DNA of 48,441 nt from Desulfobulbaceae bacterium (GCA_012744275.1 JAAYIE010000065.1:1-48441), one strand, 5' to 3'. Shown: positions 24,753 through 34,082, counted from the stretch's first letter. Notes: generated by a model not told the origin, from the letters alone. Made by a program: numbers and translations.

Positions 24753-26528
24753 TTACGGTTCCTTAAAAACAGGGCATGGCCGCTGAGGATCATAATTCTG
24801 GTAGGCCGGATCATCATCCTGGGTATGGCAATCCAGACAAAGGCCAACCCGGAGAATACGTTTAAGTTCATCGCCGTTAAAAGGTCGCAGGTTGGCACGG
24901 GAACCGTGTTGCAGAGGCTTACCGTCGATAGTGACAAAGTTGTCAAAGCCTGGGGTTTGCTGCCCATCAGGCCCGAGCACTCCACGATCAACCGGGGTGA
25001 AAAGCCATTGACCGTCTTTTTTCTGCACTGTTCCTTCACCAAGGCCAATGGATTTTGGTGAGGAGTGGCAGTCTTTGCATTCTCTTCCCTTGGCCTGGAT
25101 GGTGTGCGGGTTGATTGCCGCCATGGTGAAGCGGCTGAAGCCACCTTCACTTTTACCCTCTTTATCAATCAGGGTAATTAGATCCTGGCAGCCGGGAGTC
25201 ACGATCACCACCTCATCCTCCCAGACCGCCAGCATTGGTTTTTCGTAGCGAATATACGAACGGCCTTCTTCCCACCAACCGGGGGTGTTTTCTAGGGTAA
25301 GTTTATCCAGGTGCTGCTCGCGCATGTCGCGCTTGACATGGCAGCCGTAACACTGCGGCACCCAAGTCGAGTGGCAGGCCTCGCAGGTGACCCTTTTGTG
25401 CACAGGTGAAGCGCAGGCTGTGGCATGTGGCTTTTTGAGCGGCCGCTCAACATTGTCAATTTTACCGGTTAGAATAAAGGTATCGTTTTTTCGGCTGACA
25501 TTGGTCAGTTGGTTGCCTTTCTTGGTCAAACCGGGAGTAGCGCCGTGGCAACTCTCACAGGTAATTTCCAACTGTTCTTCGTAGTGCGCATAGCGGGTGC
25601 CATCACCCATGATTTCGTCACGGGTATGGCAGTCGATGCAAACCATTTTTTTAACGTGATGAATATCGGGTGCAACGGAGAGGTAAAATCTGTCGCCCGG
25701 TAATTGTTGCGAGGAAAGGCCACCTTTTTCGTAGGGGGTACCATAACCTTCTGCTTCAAATACGCCAATGTACGATAACCCGATTCGACCGGAGCGGTTG
25801 TGGCAACGGAGACAGTTGTCCTCCGGTACCTGTTTTACAACCCGCGGGTGAGGTTTGAGTTCGGCTTGCCGCGCCTTTTCTTTCGGGGTGCGTTCTGCAA
25901 AAATCGTATCAGTGGCAAAACCTTCGGGTAACACGTAGTGGCAGGCTGAGCAACCTCCACCCTTGTCATTAAAAAAATCCGGTGCACCCGGCAGGTCGCC
26001 CTTCTGCTTCCACAGATGGCAAGTGGCGCAGAGTTTGCGAAAATAATCGAGGGCTAGCGAAGTTTCACCGCTGTTGAGTAACTGTTCCACGGTGATATCG
26101 GCGTTTTGATCCTCGCGTTCACCCCAGTAGTAGAGCAGAGTGGCGAGAATACCCCGGTTAGTGGCCATGAGCGAGTTCTTTACCTTAGGGGTATCCGCCG
26201 GATGGCAACCCTCTACTCCGCAGGTTTTTTCCACCACACGCAGATCCCCTGGGTTAAGTACCATGCCTTTATGAGCCTTATCCTGGTCAATAGCCAAGGG
26301 ATCACCCAAGTGGCAGGGCGAGCAACCAACCACCAGGCGATCGTGGGCGCCATCGAGCTGCTCATTTTCATGACAATTCAGGCACATCTCAATATGACCG
26401 ACGGTGGTAAGCACTACCTGCTGCGGCCTTGAGGTACCTTGTTCCTTCAGGACAAGGTAGCCAATGAGGAGGACCAGGCAGGGCAGAAAAATAAGGGCGG
26501 CGAGCTGACGACCATTCGGCATGTTCAT
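24753..26528 (-). CDS. Membrane-anchored multihaem c-type cytochrome (12 predicted haem sites)
   Basis: A 591-residue protein with one N-terminal hydrophobic helix (residues ~9-27, AALIFLPCLVLLIGYLVL), probably an uncleaved anchor with a periplasmic domain. There are eleven CxxCH motifs, with first cysteines at 49, 69, 167, 193, 239, 297, 324, 382, 393, 484 and 564, and one CX4CH motif, CGVEGCH at 103-109. Many extra His residues could be distal ligands. The protein should carry electrons across the periplasm, perhaps between the menaquinone pool and a terminal reductase. It matches no small named family that I recognise. It lies between nadE and an aminotransferase gene with no adjacent membrane-subunit gene, so its partners are unknown. 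Confidence 0.92.
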   Translation of the reverse strand: MNMPNGRQLAALIFLPCLVLLIGYLVLKEQGTSRPQQVVLTTVGHIEMCLNCHENEQLDGAHDRLVVGCSPCHLGDPLAIDQDKAHKGMVLNPGDLRVVEKTCGVEGCHPADTPKVKNSLMATNRGILATLLYYWGEREDQNADITVEQLLNSGETSLALDYFRKLCATCHLWKQKGDLPGAPDFFNDKGGGCSACHYVLPEGFATDTIFAERTPKEKARQAELKPHPRVVKQVPEDNCLRCHNRSGRIGLSYIGVFEAEGYGTPYEKGGLSSQQLPGDRFYLSVAPDIHHVKKMVCIDCHTRDEIMGDGTRYAHYEEQLEITCESCHGATPGLTKKGNQLTNVSRKNDTFILTGKIDNVERPLKKPHATACASPVHKRVTCEACHSTWVPQCYGCHVKRDMREQHLDKLTLENTPGWWEEGRSYIRYEKPMLAVWEDEVVIVTPGCQDLITLIDKEGKSEGGFSRFTMAAINPHTIQAKGRECKDCHSSPKSIGLGEGTVQKKDGQWLFTPVDRGVLGPDGQQTPGFDNFVTIDGKPLQHGSRANLRPFNGDELKRILRVGLCLDCHTQDDDPAYQNYDPQRPCPVFKEP

Positions 26529-26647
26529 GACAGGTACAATGAAACAGCACGCAGGGCAATAATGCTTACAGATGACTGGCGGAAGTCAACAGTCAGAGCA
26601 GTTCGTAGTGTCTGGGTACAGGTCTGGCAGATTAGCATGGTGCGAGC

Positions 26648-28288
26648 CTACTCACGAAAACCCTGCAGCACCGGATAACGTCGGCCCGGGCCAAATGCCT
26701 TGTTCGAAACCCGGATAGCCAGCGGCGCTTGTACCCGCTTGTATTCATTTTGACGAATGCGCCGGGTGATATCCCGCACCAAGGCCGGATCCACCTGCAG
26801 GCTGGTGGCGATTTCCTCTATCTGCCTGCCTTGTTCCAGATACTGCTGTAAAATCGGATCAAGCAGTTCGTATGGGGGCAAGTCATCCTGGTCAAGCTGG
26901 TTCGGTTTTAGCTCTGCCGTGGGTGGACGGGTCATGGTGCCCTGCGGAATGATCTCTCTTTCGTGGTTGATCCAGTCGGACAGGGCATAAACCTGGGTTT
27001 TGTAGACATCCGCCAACACAGCCAGACCGCCGCACATATCACCGTACAGGGTGCAGTAACCAACGGCCATTTCCGACTTGTTGCCAGTGGTCAAGAGGAT
27101 ACTGTTGAACTTGTTGGAAAGAGCCATGAGTATATTGCCACGGATGCGCGCTTGGATATTCTGTTCCGTCACTCCTTCTTGCGTATCTGCAAAGAACGGT
27201 TGCAGGAGTGTCGTGTAGCTGTCCATTGCAGCCTGAATGGGAATACACTCGAATCCGCAACCCAGATTCAGGGCCAACTGTTGGGCATCGTCTATGGACT
27301 GTGATGATGTGTATGGTGAGGGCAGGGCGACGCCAAGAACATTGTCCGCCCCCAAGGCTCTGCAAGCCAAGGCTGCGGTGAGCGCAGAGTCAATGCCGCC
27401 GGACAGGCCAATAATGGCCCTGGAGAAACCACTTTTGTGCAGATAGTCGCGCAGACCGCAGATAAGCGCCCCCCCAAGATCGGCGATAGTATCTTCTGTT
27501 TGGGGTAGGGGAGACGCAATTTCTTCGCTTGGAAATTTCACCACCAGCAGGTCTTCTGCAAAACCTGCTGCTCTGGCCTGTATCGCACCTGAACTATCCA
27601 TGACCTGAGAATGACCGTCAAAGACCAGGCTGTCCTGACCGCCCGCATGATTGACAAAAAGCAGGGGCAGGTTGTAGGTGGTGCAGAGGTTGGTGAACCG
27701 TGCATGGCGCTCGTGCAGTTTGCCATAATGATAGGGGGATGCTGCAATATTGATGAGCAAATCCGGAACTATGGCGCCCAGCATAAAATCTTTGAGTGGG
27801 TTGTGCGCGTACCGGTCTTGCCGGAACCAGATGTCCTCACCAATACTTAAGGCGCAGTGCAGATGGCCACAGGCAAAGGTAGTTGCTTGCTGACCACTGG
27901 AAAAATAACGTGGTTCATCAAAAACATCGTAGTTGGGCAAGAGACGTTTATGGGCCTGCGCCAGAATGGCGCCTTCCTGCAAGACATAGGCAGTGTTCAA
28001 TAGGGATGTCTCAGATGCTGGCCCGTGGCCCAGCGCCCCGACAACGCAGGTGATGCCTTTTAAAGTACTGGTAAAGGCAATGAGTTCTTGCAGCGCCCGG
28101 TCGTGCATCTCCAGAAAAGCGGATCGTTCCAGCAGGTCTTGGGGTGGGTAGCCGCAAAGAGCCAGTTCCGGAAACACAGCCAAGCTGCACCGAGCTTTGT
28201 GCGCCTTAGTCAGACTGGTGGTAATACTTCGGATAGTCCCAGAAAAATCACCGACAAGGGGATTGGTCTGGATAAGGGCAATGTTCAA
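26648..28288 (-). CDS. nadE: NAD+ synthetase with N-terminal glutaminase-like domain
   Basis: A 546-residue two-domain protein. Residues ~1-260 are a nitrilase-type glutaminase domain, ~270-546 the NAD synthetase domain with PP-loop GLSGGIDSALTAAL (SGGIDS at 296-301). It amidates deamido-NAD using ATP. Two of the three nitrilase active-site residues are present, Glu41 (VFPELALCGYPP) and Lys114 (AHKRLLPNYDVFDE). The third, normally Cys before Glu-Asp-x-Trp, is Gly150 (SIGEDIWF, codon GGT at 27841-27839). Glutamine use is therefore predicted to be impaired, leaving ammonia-dependent activity, unless the base is an error. It is flanked by cspA upstream and the cytochrome gene downstream. Confidence 0.95.
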   Translation of the reverse strand: MNIALIQTNPLVGDFSGTIRSITTSLTKAHKARCSLAVFPELALCGYPPQDLLERSAFLEMHDRALQELIAFTSTLKGITCVVGALGHGPASETSLLNTAYVLQEGAILAQAHKRLLPNYDVFDEPRYFSSGQQATTFACGHLHCALSIGEDIWFRQDRYAHNPLKDFMLGAIVPDLLINIAASPYHYGKLHERHARFTNLCTTYNLPLLFVNHAGGQDSLVFDGHSQVMDSSGAIQARAAGFAEDLLVVKFPSEEIASPLPQTEDTIADLGGALICGLRDYLHKSGFSRAIIGLSGGIDSALTAALACRALGADNVLGVALPSPYTSSQSIDDAQQLALNLGCGFECIPIQAAMDSYTTLLQPFFADTQEGVTEQNIQARIRGNILMALSNKFNSILLTTGNKSEMAVGYCTLYGDMCGGLAVLADVYKTQVYALSDWINHEREIIPQGTMTRPPTAELKPNQLDQDDLPPYELLDPILQQYLEQGRQIEEIATSLQVDPALVRDITRRIRQNEYKRVQAPLAIRVSNKAFGPGRRYPVLQGFRE

Positions 28289-28423
28289 GGGAGCTAACCT
28301 GATGCAAACCGCGAGAGTTTGGGAAGTTTGGGTGCTATGAAAACAAACAGATGCGCTGAAATAACGGTGCCGCTATTCACTGGGCTAGACGACCGGATGC
28401 CCGAGCGGCCCAGCATTAAAGAC

Positions 28424-28455
28424 AAAAAGCCCCGACGGTGCGGACCATCGGGGCT
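28424..28455 (-). terminator. Intrinsic terminator of cspA
   Basis: On the minus strand AGCCCCGATGGT (28455-28444) pairs with ACCGTCGGGGCT (28439-28428), with one mismatch, and is followed by TTTTTGTC. It lies 14 bp beyond the cold-shock gene stop. Confidence 0.9.
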
Positions 28456-28468
28456 CATACGATAAGAA

Positions 28469-28678
28469 TTACTGCTTGGTGACGTTGGCGGCTGCCGGAC
28501 CTTTGGGCCCGTCAACGATTTCAAACTGAACCTTGTCTCCCTCGTTCAGTGTTTTGAAACCACTGCCGGCAATGGCGGAATAGTGTACAAAGACATCTTT
28601 TCCTTCTTCCTGCTCGATGAAGCCAAACCCCTTGGACTCGTTGAACCACTTCACTGTTCCTTTCAACATCGCTGCCAT
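28469..28678 (-). CDS. Cold-shock protein, CspA family
   Basis: A 69-residue OB-fold RNA/DNA chaperone. Both nucleic-acid-binding motifs are present: RNP1 as [10 protein letters not shown] (residues ~16-25) and RNP2 as DVFVHYSAI (~28-36). The end [22 protein letters not shown] is typical of the family. AAGGAGAAC directly before ATG 28678 favours the longer start ([12 protein letters not shown]), with a second in-frame ATG three codons in. It has its own terminator and a long 5' region, as is usual for csp genes, so it is probably monocistronic. Confidence 0.97.
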   Translation of the reverse strand: MAAMLKGTVKWFNESKGFGFIEQEEGKDVFVHYSAIAGSGFKTLNEGDKVQFEIVDGPKGPAAANVTKQ

Positions 28679-28739
28679 GTTCTCCTTCTGTGTGACTGAT
28701 TACCTGCCATGTAGCACTGGTGTTACAATTCAAGAGGAA

Positions 28740-29311
28740 TGATCTTCAAAAACGTGACCAACGCAGAACCCACATGGACCATCTGTGGGCAACTTACCAT
28801 CCCCAGCACGAAAAACAAGTAAATTGAGCTGTTTTTTCGCTGTAAAAACGTTTTTTATGGCAACAGTAGTGGCATGTGGCCTGTTGGCATTACCAGTTTG
28901 GGCGGGAGTACTGTATTGGCATATACTGTTTTCCGGGATATTTTTTTACGATGTTACTGTTTTCTTAGTAAAAAAATGATCATTTTAGCTTGAGACCAGA
29001 TATGATAGCATAAGACATGTCATGAAGAATTTTTTACGCAAACTGCTATCATCCTGCAGCAATAATACTATAACAAAAAGATGCATACCGTGAATTGCTG
29101 CAGCACAAAACTATCAACAGCTGATCAAAGCCCCTTGCAGACATGTGGTTATCCTTGCCTCGATTCTATCAAGATCAAAACTGCTGAAGCCTTGCGTCCG
29201 CCCCATCTGGCCTGGTTCAATGATGATCATCATATCCGCTTGTGAGAAAATGACTGACACGAAGGGTAGGTTGATATGTCTGCAACAGCCGGTACGTATT
29301 GCCTCACCTGA
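28740..29311. other. AT-rich intergenic region upstream of cspA
   Basis: About 570 bp between the cspA start and the IS3 right-end remnant. It is AT-rich, with several T or A runs, and must hold the cspA promoter. A 64-codon plus-strand frame (28785-28979) encodes a hydrophobic peptide but lacks a ribosome binding site, so it was not called. No other feature was seen. Confidence 0.4.
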
Positions 29312-29725
29312 ACCGCCCTGAGTTTTCCGGAGACAGTTTAATTTGAGTCAGACTGCGTTGCCAGACTCCTTTAGTCGATAATGCTCTTTTCTTTTTTCCG
29401 AGGAGGAATGTTTCCTGTCGGCGACAGTAATTGACGGTTGTTGAACCAATCTACCCAGGTAAGCGTGGCATACCCACAGCAGCCCGACCTGCCCAAAGGG
29501 CTCAATGCCGGATGACCTCAACCTCATACAGTCCGATGATTGTTTCAGCCAAGGTGTTGTCATAGGCGTCACCTTTCTTGTCAGTTGAAGGCCTGATCCC
29601 GGATGCCACCAGGCGCTCACTGTAGCGGATAGAAAGATATTGGTTTGCCTTATCGTTATGATGGATTCCACCTGCCATGATGATGGCGATATTGTCCAGG
29701 ACATCGTTACAGGCAGAGAGAAAGG
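29312..29725 (-). pseudogene. IS3-family transposase (OrfB) 3' remnant with right terminal repeat
   Basis: The minus strand encodes HHNDKANQYLSIRYSERL, then GDAYDNTLAETIIGLYEVEV, the retroviral-integrase-type end of OrfB with the last acidic residue of the DDE triad (Glu after the second Asn-x-x-Ala). A frameshift near 29525 moves on to WVDWFNNRQLLSPTGNIPP. The terminal repeat TGAACCGCCCTGAGTTTTCC (29309-29328) closes the element. The 5' half of the transposase and the left end are missing. Its 3' part is homologous to the fragment at 199-355. Confidence 0.8.
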
Positions 29726-30044
29726 CTGCCCGGTTCAAGCTGTTGCTATGCTGCCGGAAGCAGACAAGGATAAAGGCGCAGCAGAGATCGATTGCCAGTG
29801 TGCCCAATTCGGCTACAGACAATGGCGAAGCACTTGGTGCGACGCCGGCACAGCCAGCTTCTGCCGGGTTACCAACAGAGTAAAATACCTGGAGTCAGTA
29901 GGATGGTGGCTACAAACATACCGGTCACAGAACGACAGCGGACACTTCAACCCAGTAACAGACAAAACTGAGCGGGCAATGAGCAAGACAGCACGCTGTA
30001 AGGGTAAGTGCGTCGTATTCATAGTGGTTGCACAGGGTATATGG
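29726..30044. other. Non-coding stretch between IS3 remnant and corA
   Basis: About 320 bp without a supportable gene. Part may be further decayed IS3 sequence, since it lies where the OrfB 5' portion would be, but no convincing transposase motif was found. No terminator for corA was recognised. Confidence 0.4.
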
Positions 30045-31112
30045 CTAAATCCAGTGCCGTTTCCTGAAATACGCAAACAGACAGACAGGTAACAGCAAAA
30101 ATACCAGCCAAAGCAGAGGATAGGCCCATTTCCAGTGGAGTTCGGGCATGAAATCAAAATTCATGCCATAGATGCCGACGATAAAGGTAAGTGGGGTAAA
30201 AATGCTGGTAAAAATAGTGAGTACCTTCATGATTTCGTTGGTGCGGTTGCTCACATTGGTGAGGTGAATATCCAGCATGCCATTGATCAGGTCGCGGTAG
30301 GAGTCCACGGTTTCGACCACCCAGATAATATGCTCCTGTACGCTGCGGAAAAAAGGCAAAGCAGCATCACTGATGAGTTCGTGTTCGCTGCGCTCAATGG
30401 CAACCAGTACCTCCCGCAACGGGGAAACATTTTTGCGAATGGATACGAGCTGTCTTTTAAGGCGCTGAATAAGGGCAAAGGTAGGTGCGTCAGCACTGCC
30501 AACCAGCTTGGCTTCTGCCTTTTCCATGTTTTTTTCCAAGACATCGGTGGCACTGAAATAGTGATCCACCACTCCATCTATAATGGCATAGGCAAGATAG
30601 TCTGTGCCCATGTGACGCAGCCTGCCCTTGCCTTGCAGAATGCGCAGGCGCAGACGTTCGATCATTTCATCCGGCCCACTTTGTTGATCAAAACTGATGA
30701 GGCAGTTTTGAAAGACTAGCATGCTGAGTTGCACGCCCTGAACCAGTATTTTTTTGTGTTCGCGTAGCAGCAGGCGTTTGATGATGAGGAAAAGATAGTC
30801 GTCGTGCTCTTCAAATTTTGATCGTTTGTGCGTGCTGGCAATATCTTCCTGCACCAGCGTATGTACGCCAAAATGTTGGCAGATAGCCGTAATCAGCGCT
30901 GTGTCGGGCTGCTCACAATGCAACCAGACGATGCAATCTCCACCTTTGTACTGCAGTAGATCTTCAAGGGAGCTAACATGATATTCATGCGCTTGGTCTT
31001 GGTTGTAGCAAAGACACGCATGTCCGGGCGCAGTATCATCTACAGCTTGCCTTTGTGTTCTAGGGCTGTGATCGGCGCTTGTATCTCTGGCTGTGGCGCT
31101 CTTGGCAGTCAT
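30045..31112 (-). CDS. corA: CorA-family magnesium/cobalt transporter
   Basis: A 355-residue pentameric cation channel. The large cytoplasmic N-terminal domain (~1-290) includes VWLHCEQPD and the long stalk helix rich in charged residues. Two transmembrane helices follow, the first ending in IYGMNF (Gly-Met-Asn at 316-318, the selectivity signature), then the acidic MPEL loop, the second near PLLWLVFLLLPVCLFAYF, and a basic tail KRHWI. The first ~30 residues are polar and not conserved, so a later start is possible. It follows mobB by 16 bp on the minus strand and is probably the last gene of the unit. Confidence 0.94.
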   Translation of the reverse strand: MTAKSATARDTSADHSPRTQRQAVDDTAPGHACLCYNQDQAHEYHVSSLEDLLQYKGGDCIVWLHCEQPDTALITAICQHFGVHTLVQEDIASTHKRSKFEEHDDYLFLIIKRLLLREHKKILVQGVQLSMLVFQNCLISFDQQSGPDEMIERLRLRILQGKGRLRHMGTDYLAYAIIDGVVDHYFSATDVLEKNMEKAEAKLVGSADAPTFALIQRLKRQLVSIRKNVSPLREVLVAIERSEHELISDAALPFFRSVQEHIIWVVETVDSYRDLINGMLDIHLTNVSNRTNEIMKVLTIFTSIFTPLTFIVGIYGMNFDFMPELHWKWAYPLLWLVFLLLPVCLFAYFRKRHWI

Positions 31113-31128
31113 GGGTTTTCAGTCGTGT

Positions 31129-31848
31129 TCAGGAGTTTTTTATTGCAATATGACAATGCAATGCCAGCACATTATGTCTCTTGTCAGCTGTATCCGTGAT
31201 TTTTCTATCATTACTGTGACGCGTAGCGATGCGGGCCAGAAGGTTTCGCAGTTCCTGACCAAGATCCGGGGCCAGGGTGCATTCCCGACCGTTGACCAGC
31301 AGGGTGCACGCAAAATCAGCATGATATTGTTCAGCTTGATATTGTTTTTGTAGCTGCTCGATAAATCGTGCAATACCAACCGTGTCTGAACTGTGGAAAC
31401 AGGGAATGGGTGCGGACACTGGCGTATCGCAAACTAGGGCAAGCACTTGGCTGCCGGCAACTGATGTATGGATAGGCGGCTCTGGGATGCCTTCGCGCAA
31501 CACTTCAATTTTGGCCAACCTTTGTACATGTTTGCAGCCTTCGATCAGGACAAAATCCATATCGGCAAAAAAAACCTGAGCCAGATCAAAGGGATCTTGG
31601 CGCATGCTACCCATATCCTCGCCCCGTATGATAACAACGTCGGGCGCAAGCAGTGCCACCCGTGCAGTTCCAACCTGGGCGTAACGGTTTGTGTCGCTAT
31701 TTTGGCGTTCAGGAGCAAGACCGATCTCTTTGGTACTTTTCATCACCCCAACTTTGTATCCCCTGGTGCGCAGCTGCGACGCCACCTGCACCGCCACCGT
31801 AGTTTTGCCGCTGTTGTGCCAGCCCACAAAGGCAATGAGAAAAGGCAT
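31129..31848 (-). CDS. mobB: Molybdopterin-guanine dinucleotide biosynthesis protein MobB
   Basis: MobB is a GTP-binding protein that assists MobA in making the molybdenum guanine dinucleotide cofactor. The 239-residue protein starts MPFLIAFVGWHNSGKTT with a Walker A loop, then GYKVGVMKST, a Thr/Asp-rich switch near NSDTNRYAQVG, and DFVLIEGCK with Walker B character. The C-terminal part from ~175 (DFACTLLVNGRECTLAPDLG) goes beyond E. coli MobB (about 175 residues). It lies between the ELM1-like gene and corA on the minus strand, far from mobA at 2481. Confidence 0.92.
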   Translation of the reverse strand: MPFLIAFVGWHNSGKTTVAVQVASQLRTRGYKVGVMKSTKEIGLAPERQNSDTNRYAQVGTARVALLAPDVVIIRGEDMGSMRQDPFDLAQVFFADMDFVLIEGCKHVQRLAKIEVLREGIPEPPIHTSVAGSQVLALVCDTPVSAPIPCFHSSDTVGIARFIEQLQKQYQAEQYHADFACTLLVNGRECTLAPDLGQELRNLLARIATRHSNDRKITDTADKRHNVLALHCHIAIKNS

Positions 31849-31945
31849 GATGTGTATCCGAAGATGGTTTTGATTGGAGGTATGGGAAACTGGAGTGTGA
31901 GGCAGATATTAGGCAATCTCCACACACCATGATTCCTGCCAAAGT

Positions 31946-33064
31946 TTACTGCTTTTGGTTAAACAGAATCTGTATGCGGGCAATGGTGCCCTTTATCTCC
32001 TGATGGCTGCACGATACTGCACTCGGGTTGCGCTGCTCGAGCGTATTATCCTGATTGAACATTGTAATCAGTCCTTTTTCCTCAAGTATATCAAGAAAAA
32101 TTTGTTGATTTCTGGTGGAGGTCATCAGGCCATATTCAACCAGGAAGGAGTATAAGCTGTCGGTCAAGCGGGCTGATACTGTTTGTTTTTCTTGCGAAAA
32201 AGCACGTAATCGCTGTGCGATGCGCATCCTCAAGCCAGGATGTTCGGGCACTGCATACACATAAACAGGTTTTTGCATCAGGCAGGCCTCGGCGATCATG
32301 GAAATACTGTCACAACTGACAATAAACATGTCAGCCAGGGCCAGGTAGGCGTGGTACGGATTCTCCTGGCCAGGCTCCTGCAGGTTATGGATATAGGCCG
32401 GGCAGTTGATGGCTTTTTTCAGGGCCGCAAAAGAGGCCGGCGCACAACGGCTGCCGGCGGTAATCAGCAAAGATCCGCCATGCCTGCGCGCAAATGCGTT
32501 TGCAGTACGACCAAGGGCAGCGCCAGTCTGGGCATCCAAAACGTAAGGACGGCTGCTTCCCCCGACAAGGAGTGCGATTCGGGGTTTGGGTAGAACACTG
32601 AATCGGGCAGACCAGATGGTGCTTGCATCCTGTAATTGCTGTGGTGGCAGCCGGGAGATTGGCAGAGTGTTATGGATAACGTTATCCCGAAGCGGCAAAC
32701 AGTATTGCGGAGTGGTCACCACCAGATCAAACCAGCCCAAGGGCCCCCATGGACGGCCAAGATGCACCAGCTTTGTGCGTCCTCCGGAGATTTTTTGTAC
32801 CCATCGGGCTGCAGGGACGCTGCGCCTGCCTGCAGTCAGAATCAGATCCGGCCACGGCGGTCTGAGCGCATCCTGACCGCGGCGTACACTATGCAAACTT
32901 GCACCAAGAACAATATTGGGCACAGTCGCAAGCCGATTAAAGTAAAGTTGTTTTTCAACCGAAGGCCACGCCAGAAGATGGGCAAGGCTGCGCAACTGGG
33001 CATTGTCGCCGTTCTTTGGCCCAAGCAGAAGCCATACTACTGGTTGGTTACCATTTCTTTGCAT
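31946..33064 (-). CDS. ELM1/DUF1022 family protein
   Basis: A 372-residue protein of the mitochondrial fission ELM1/DUF1022 family, which has a two-Rossmann (GT-B-like) fold. Features are NGNQPVVWLLLGPKNGDNAQ at the start, PDLILTAGRRSVPAARW, KLVHLGRPWGPLGWFDLVV, PRIALLVGGSSRPY and FIVSCDSISMIAEAC. The frame is open to 33211, but ATG 33064 (MQRNGNQPVVW) matches the family start. The molecular activity in bacteria is not established; an involvement in sugar-nucleotide or envelope chemistry is only inferred from the fold. It is upstream of mobB (97-bp gap) on the same strand. Confidence 0.82.
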   Translation of the reverse strand: MQRNGNQPVVWLLLGPKNGDNAQLRSLAHLLAWPSVEKQLYFNRLATVPNIVLGASLHSVRRGQDALRPPWPDLILTAGRRSVPAARWVQKISGGRTKLVHLGRPWGPLGWFDLVVTTPQYCLPLRDNVIHNTLPISRLPPQQLQDASTIWSARFSVLPKPRIALLVGGSSRPYVLDAQTGAALGRTANAFARRHGGSLLITAGSRCAPASFAALKKAINCPAYIHNLQEPGQENPYHAYLALADMFIVSCDSISMIAEACLMQKPVYVYAVPEHPGLRMRIAQRLRAFSQEKQTVSARLTDSLYSFLVEYGLMTSTRNQQIFLDILEEKGLITMFNQDNTLEQRNPSAVSCSHQEIKGTIARIQILFNQKQ

Positions 33065-33295
33065 GGATGATCCGAAATGCCGTAATTTGTGCGGCCTGGG
33101 CTGGCTGATCTCTTCCAGTTCCAGAAGAAGGTGCGCGCTTTTGAGCTGGCAAGAAAGAGAAAACAGTACGTCGCAGGCATAGTTATGATACCTACTGCGC
33201 AGGTATACCATTGCTAACCTGGAAAGCGTTTTCGTCTTGCTTGAGCTGTACTATGAAACTGGAATCAGGTGGCACTGGCCAGGTTGAACAATGCG

Positions 33296-34075
33296 TCAGC
33301 CAGCGGATTGCGGCAGGGTCTCCAGGCTCTTCAGCCCGTGCGGGCAGACCGCCGAACAGATGCCGCAGTTGTGGCCATTATGGTAATGAACATAGTGCGT
33401 TTTTTTCCAGGAATCACATGCCTGCGCATCCAGTAATGCTTCCCGGTCAAGTCCGGCAAACCAGGTCGCGCCCTGTAAGGCCCTAGCCGGGCAGGCCTGC
33501 ACGCATTTGTCGCAAGTACCGCAGAAGCTGCGCTTCAGGGCCGGGCCCGGCTCTGCAAGGGGATAATCAGTGAATACAGTCCCCAGCCGCACCCAGGGGC
33601 CATAGGGCCGGGTAATGAGTTGGCAGTTGCGGCCCACCCAACCAATGCCTGCGCGGGTGGCTGCGGTTTTGTGGGGGAAATCAGCACGTATTTTGACTGT
33701 ATCGGTGCGGGCGGAAGCAGCTAGGGCCTGGGCACGGATGCCTCGATGTTGCAGTGCTGCGGCCAGATCACCGCTGATGGTGTTGATGCGGCTATTTACC
33801 GAGGCGTACAGATTCGCATAGGCCTGGTTGGGGCCGCTCTGGATGCTGGCCATGACGCTTTTGTTCATAGGCAGGGCAAAGGCAATGGCTGCGCCAAAAC
33901 GATGACCATGGGCATCTGCTGGGGTGGCGAAATCGCGCAGGTCCGCCACACCCCACAGGGGCACCTGCTGGCTCTGCATCCAGGTGCTGAGCCAGCGCCC
34001 GGTTAGGTCAGCCGCCCCAGACGCGTGCACAACATCGGTGCTGCTTAAATTGCTCCGATCACCATGTCCACACAT
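33296..34075 (-). CDS. QueG-like protein with two 4Fe-4S clusters
   Basis: A 259-residue protein with two ferredoxin-type clusters at the C-terminus: CGTCDKCVQACPARAL and, 30-45 residues later, Cys then CGICSAVCPHG. The preceding region (GIGWVGRNCQLITRPYGPWV, then LGTVFTDYPL) resembles epoxyqueuosine reductase QueG and related corrinoid-dependent reductases. The C-terminal HEAT repeat of QueG is missing and the N-terminus is short, so it may be a QueG homologue with another substrate. The start at 34075 is favoured by GGAGGAG nine bases upstream, which overlaps the stop region of the preceding binding-protein gene. queA is 30 kb away. Confidence 0.82.
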   Translation of the reverse strand: MCGHGDRSNLSSTDVVHASGAADLTGRWLSTWMQSQQVPLWGVADLRDFATPADAHGHRFGAAIAFALPMNKSVMASIQSGPNQAYANLYASVNSRINTISGDLAAALQHRGIRAQALAASARTDTVKIRADFPHKTAATRAGIGWVGRNCQLITRPYGPWVRLGTVFTDYPLAEPGPALKRSFCGTCDKCVQACPARALQGATWFAGLDREALLDAQACDSWKKTHYVHYHNGHNCGICSAVCPHGLKSLETLPQSAG

Positions 34076-34082
34076 GCAATCA

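Noticed and set aside
28785-28979. 64-codon plus-strand hydrophobic frame near cspA
   Set aside because: No ribosome binding site, and the hydrophobic character follows from the AT-rich sequence.
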